In this document: positions 61,831-64,000 of the stretch, in pieces
Position numbering within the stretch: position 1 is the first letter of the stretch
How the letters are laid out: each line of letters begins with the position of its first letter
Source: Saccharopolyspora soli
Lineage (GTDB): Bacteria; Actinomycetota; Actinomycetes; Mycobacteriales; Pseudonocardiaceae
NCBI RefSeq assembly: GCF_022678645.1
Contig: NZ_JALBWV010000011.1
Coordinates: forward strand, 1-64,000
Direction of reading: 5' to 3'
DNA: 64,000 nucleotides
Position numbers and translations under genes: made by a program
The notes under the pieces: generated by a model
The model's input: the letters and a program-made list of their open reading frames with translations, nothing else
Databases searched by the model: none
What the model was told of the DNA's origin: nothing

Positions 61831-61890
61831 ACGCCTGTCTTCGGACTCGTCTTGCGTGGCGGTGCGAGTGCAGGATTTCGCGCGAAATCG
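61831..61890 (+). repeat. Dispersed intergenic repeat, copy D (short)
   Basis: CCTGTCTTCGGACTCG and TTGCGTGGCGGTGCGAGTG match the beginning of copy B; then a perfect 16-base palindrome GATTTCGCGCGAAATC (61874-61889) takes the place of the rest. It lies between the PrpD stop and the stop of the convergent LacI gene. Confidence 0.7.
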
Positions 61891-61899
61891 GCCGGATGG

Positions 61900-62904
61900 T
61901 CAGCGGTGGGGTTTGGTCACCGAGTCGCGGTGCTTCGGTTCCGGCGTGATCAGCTTCCGACGACTGCGCCGGTTCTTGTCGACCGCCTTGAGCACGCGCT
62001 CCACCACGGCGTCGACGACCGTCTGCACATCCCAGCGGTAGGTGGACAGCGCTGGTGTCAGCAGGCGGGACACCGGGTGGTCGTCGTAGCCGAGGACCGA
62101 CAGGTCGACCGGGACCGCCAGGCCGAGGTCGCGCGCGGCCTCGTAAACGCCGTAGGCCATCGAGTCGGTGAGGCAGAACACCGCGGTGGGCCGGGGAGTC
62201 CCGCCGAGCGCGGCGTGCGCCGTCTCGGCGGCGCCGGTCAGATCGTTCGGGCAGGCCAGGACGTGCAGGTCCATGCCCAGTTCGCGGGCGACGTCCTGGA
62301 CGATCTTCTCCGCCGGTCGCTGGCGCAGCAGGCGCGGACCCGGTGTCAGCACCAGGATCTCCCGATGCCCGGCGTCGCTGAGCGTTTTGAGCGCGTCAGC
62401 GACCCCGAGGCTGTTGTCGAACACCACCTCGGCGGCGGTGGCGGCACCCGGCAGCGGGTCGCCGATCGCGACGAGCATGGTCCGCTCGGCGGCTTCCGCC
62501 CAGTGCTGGGAAGTCGGGTCGACCGGGATCGTGACCAGCGCGTCGACCCGCTGGTCGAGGAGGTTCTTGGTGAGCACGGCTTCGCGCGCCGGATCGGCGG
62601 CGGAGTCCATGAACAGCGTGTTGCGGTCTGCAGCCAGGAACCGCCTGCCGAGGGTGGTGGCGAAGTTCTGCTGCCACAGGTCTTCCAGCGAGCTGCACAG
62701 GACTCCCACCATGCCGGTACGACCGCTGGCCAGGGCGCGGGCGACCGGGTCGGCTTCGTAGCCGATGCGGTCGGCGGCCTCCCGCACGCGCTGCTGGGTT
62801 TCGGGAGGCACTTGCAGGCCGCGAAGCGCATAGGACACGGCGGCGGGGGAGAGCCCGGTCTCCGCCGCGATGTCCTTGATCGTGGGGCGCTTGCGGCGTT
62901 GCAC
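61900..62904 (-). CDS. LacI-family repressor
   Basis: A 334-residue LacI/GalR protein: helix-turn-helix TIKDIAAETGLSPAAVSYALRG, hinge helix ARALASGRTGMVGVL, effector domain with FCLTDSMAYGVYEAARDL and DLSVLGYDDHPVSRLL. The GTG start lacks a strong ribosome site. It is divergent from the amidohydrolase at the window edge and convergent with PrpD, so it more likely controls the genes to its right. Confidence 0.87.
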   Translation of the reverse strand: MQRRKRPTIKDIAAETGLSPAAVSYALRGLQVPPETQQRVREAADRIGYEADPVARALASGRTGMVGVLCSSLEDLWQQNFATTLGRRFLAADRNTLFMDSAADPAREAVLTKNLLDQRVDALVTIPVDPTSQHWAEAAERTMLVAIGDPLPGAATAAEVVFDNSLGVADALKTLSDAGHREILVLTPGPRLLRQRPAEKIVQDVARELGMDLHVLACPNDLTGAAETAHAALGGTPRPTAVFCLTDSMAYGVYEAARDLGLAVPVDLSVLGYDDHPVSRLLTPALSTYRWDVQTVVDAVVERVLKAVDKNRRSRRKLITPEPKHRDSVTKPHR

Positions 62905-63107
62905 CTGAGAAGCCTAGCGCGTTGACCAGCGGAGAGGGTGTGCGGATGGGTTCGGATGGCGGTGCTGGTTGCGAGCGCGGCTGACGCTTGCCTGACGACC
63001 ACCCCGCCACGCCCGATCCCAGCTGTTGGACTGATGCGATCGACTCTTGACCGGGCGCGTGCTGATGCGATTCACTGAAGCCATTCACTGAACCGCTTCA
63101 CAAAGGC

Positions 63108-64000
63108 GTGCCATTGTCCGATGTGCTGATCGATGTGCACCAACACCTCTGGCCCGAGGGTTTCGCGGCCGCGCTCCGCGCGCGTGCGGATCCCCCGATG
63201 CTGCGCGGCTGGACGCTGCACCTGGCGGGCGAGCCGCCATTCGAGGTGGACCCGGCCGACCACGAACCAGCCAAGCGCGCGGCGCGGGAGGCCGATGGCG
63301 GCGTGGCGGTCGCGCTCGTGTCGCTGTCCAGTCCGCTCGGCGTTGAATGGCTGCCTTCGGACCAGGCGGCACCGCTGCTGGATGCATGGCATCGCGGCGC
63401 GCTGGAGTTGCCGGAGCCGTTCCGGCCGTGGGCCGCGGCCAACGTGCTGGAACCCGATGCCGAACAGGTGCGGGATGCGCTCGACCTGGGCTGCGTCGGC
63501 CTGCAGGTCCCGGCCGACGCGATGCGGACACCTACCGATCTGGAACGCATCGCCGTGCTGCTCGCGGAATGCGAGCAGTCCGGTCGGCCAGTGCTCGTGC
63601 ATCCGGGCCGAGCGACCTGTCCCACGCCAGGCTTGCCCGGATGGTGGCCGCCGGTGGTCGATTACGTGGCCCAGATGCAGGCGGCGTGGTGGTCCTGGCA
63701 CGCCGCGGGTCGTGCGCTGCTCCCGGAATTGCGGATCTGCTTCGCCGCCGGGGCCGGGTTGGCGCCCGTGCACCACGAGCGGTTGGTGGCCAGGGGCGGG
63801 GTGTTCGACCGCATCGACCCGAACGTCTTCGTCGACACCTCGTCGTACGGGCCACGCGGTCTGGACGCGCTCATCCGAGTGCTCGGGATCGACCCGGTGG
63901 TGCTCGGCAGCGACCGGCCCTACGCCGAACCGACCGACCCCGGACTGGGCGAGGCCGCTTCCCGAGCCATCCGCTGTGCCAATCCACGCCGATTGCTAGA
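63108..64000 (+). CDS. Amidohydrolase-2 family protein, cut by the window edge
   Basis: At least 297 residues, running off the end without a stop. VLIDVHQHLWPEG gives the HxH metal pair, PVLVHPGRA a further His and VVLGSDRPYAEP the Asp. Three starts are close: GTG 63108, TTG 63114 (seven bases behind AAAGG) and GTG 63123. Same superfamily as the lactonase-like gene at 50004 but only distantly similar. The divergent LacI gene probably regulates it. Confidence 0.75.
   Translation, partial: MPLSDVLIDVHQHLWPEGFAAALRARADPPMLRGWTLHLAGEPPFEVDPADHEPAKRAAREADGGVAVALVSLSSPLGVEWLPSDQAAPLLDAWHRGALELPEPFRPWAAANVLEPDAEQVRDALDLGCVGLQVPADAMRTPTDLERIAVLLAECEQSGRPVLVHPGRATCPTPGLPGWWPPVVDYVAQMQAAWWSWHAAGRALLPELRICFAAGAGLAPVHHERLVARGGVFDRIDPNVFVDTSSYGPRGLDALIRVLGIDPVVLGSDRPYAEPTDPGLGEAASRAIRCANPRRLL

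Overview
The window is high-GC actinobacterial chromosome with frequent GTG starts, strong GGAGG ribosome sites, ATGA-coupled operons, Tat or Sec lipoprotein binding proteins and many LacI, ROK, IclR and GntR repressors. Gene style suggests a soil member of the Pseudonocardiales, perhaps Saccharopolyspora-like; that placement is inference. The first ~130 bases are almost pure C and are probably a contig-end artefact.

Most of the window is a chain of carbon-catabolism modules. (1) 3.1-11.9 kb: a xylo-oligosaccharide module with a LacI repressor, a GH3 beta-xylosidase/glucosidase, a CUT1 sugar importer without an ATPase and a secreted GH30 xylanase-like enzyme. GAAA-N-TTTC-like operators occur at its promoters. 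(2) 11.9-18.4 kb: a complete ABC importer, the only one here with its own ATPase, followed by a Gfo/Idh/MocA oxidoreductase and a PmoA-like (DUF6807) gene broken by one in-frame TGA. (3) 18.8-20.1 kb: a Tat-exported PhoX phosphatase. (4) 20.2-26.4 kb: LacI, CUT1 importer and a TIM-barrel glycosidase, with a palindromic operator in the promoter spacer. (5) 26.5-30.6 kb: ROK regulator, xylA and xylB, with an XylR-like operator upstream. (6) 30.9-39.7 kb: LysR, CUT1 importer, VOC protein, aldo/keto reductase, GH1 and an enolase-superfamily dehydratase.

39.7-44.3 kb is a mixed stretch: a DUF2089 / small membrane protein / SHOCT-like operon, a decayed MmyB-type regulator, a two-helix membrane protein, an alpha/beta hydrolase and a CHRD protein. 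44.3-50.9 kb is a GntR-controlled sugar-acid or lactone module (RraA-like aldolase, beta-hydroxyacid dehydrogenase, CUT1 importer, lactonase-like amidohydrolase). 51.0-61.8 kb holds two divergent IclR genes and a CoA-dependent catabolic run: acyl-CoA dehydrogenase, an SDR lacking the usual catalytic Tyr, CaiB-type CoA transferase, enoyl-CoA hydratase, MHS-family transporter, metallo-beta-lactamase-fold hydrolase, HMG-CoA-lyase-like enzyme and MmgE/PrpD. The pathway is not recognised and is the best candidate for undescribed metabolism. The window ends with a LacI gene and an amidohydrolase cut off by the edge.

Two kinds of unexplained structure stand out. A ~60-200 bp dispersed repeat containing GCGTGGCGGTGCGGGTAGCG occurs four times (10.0, 51.0, 59.1, 61.8 kb), always just after a stop codon. 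Two families of long perfect stem-loops with conserved outer arms but variable inner arms lie between genes. No tRNA, rRNA, CRISPR array, transposase or phage gene was seen.
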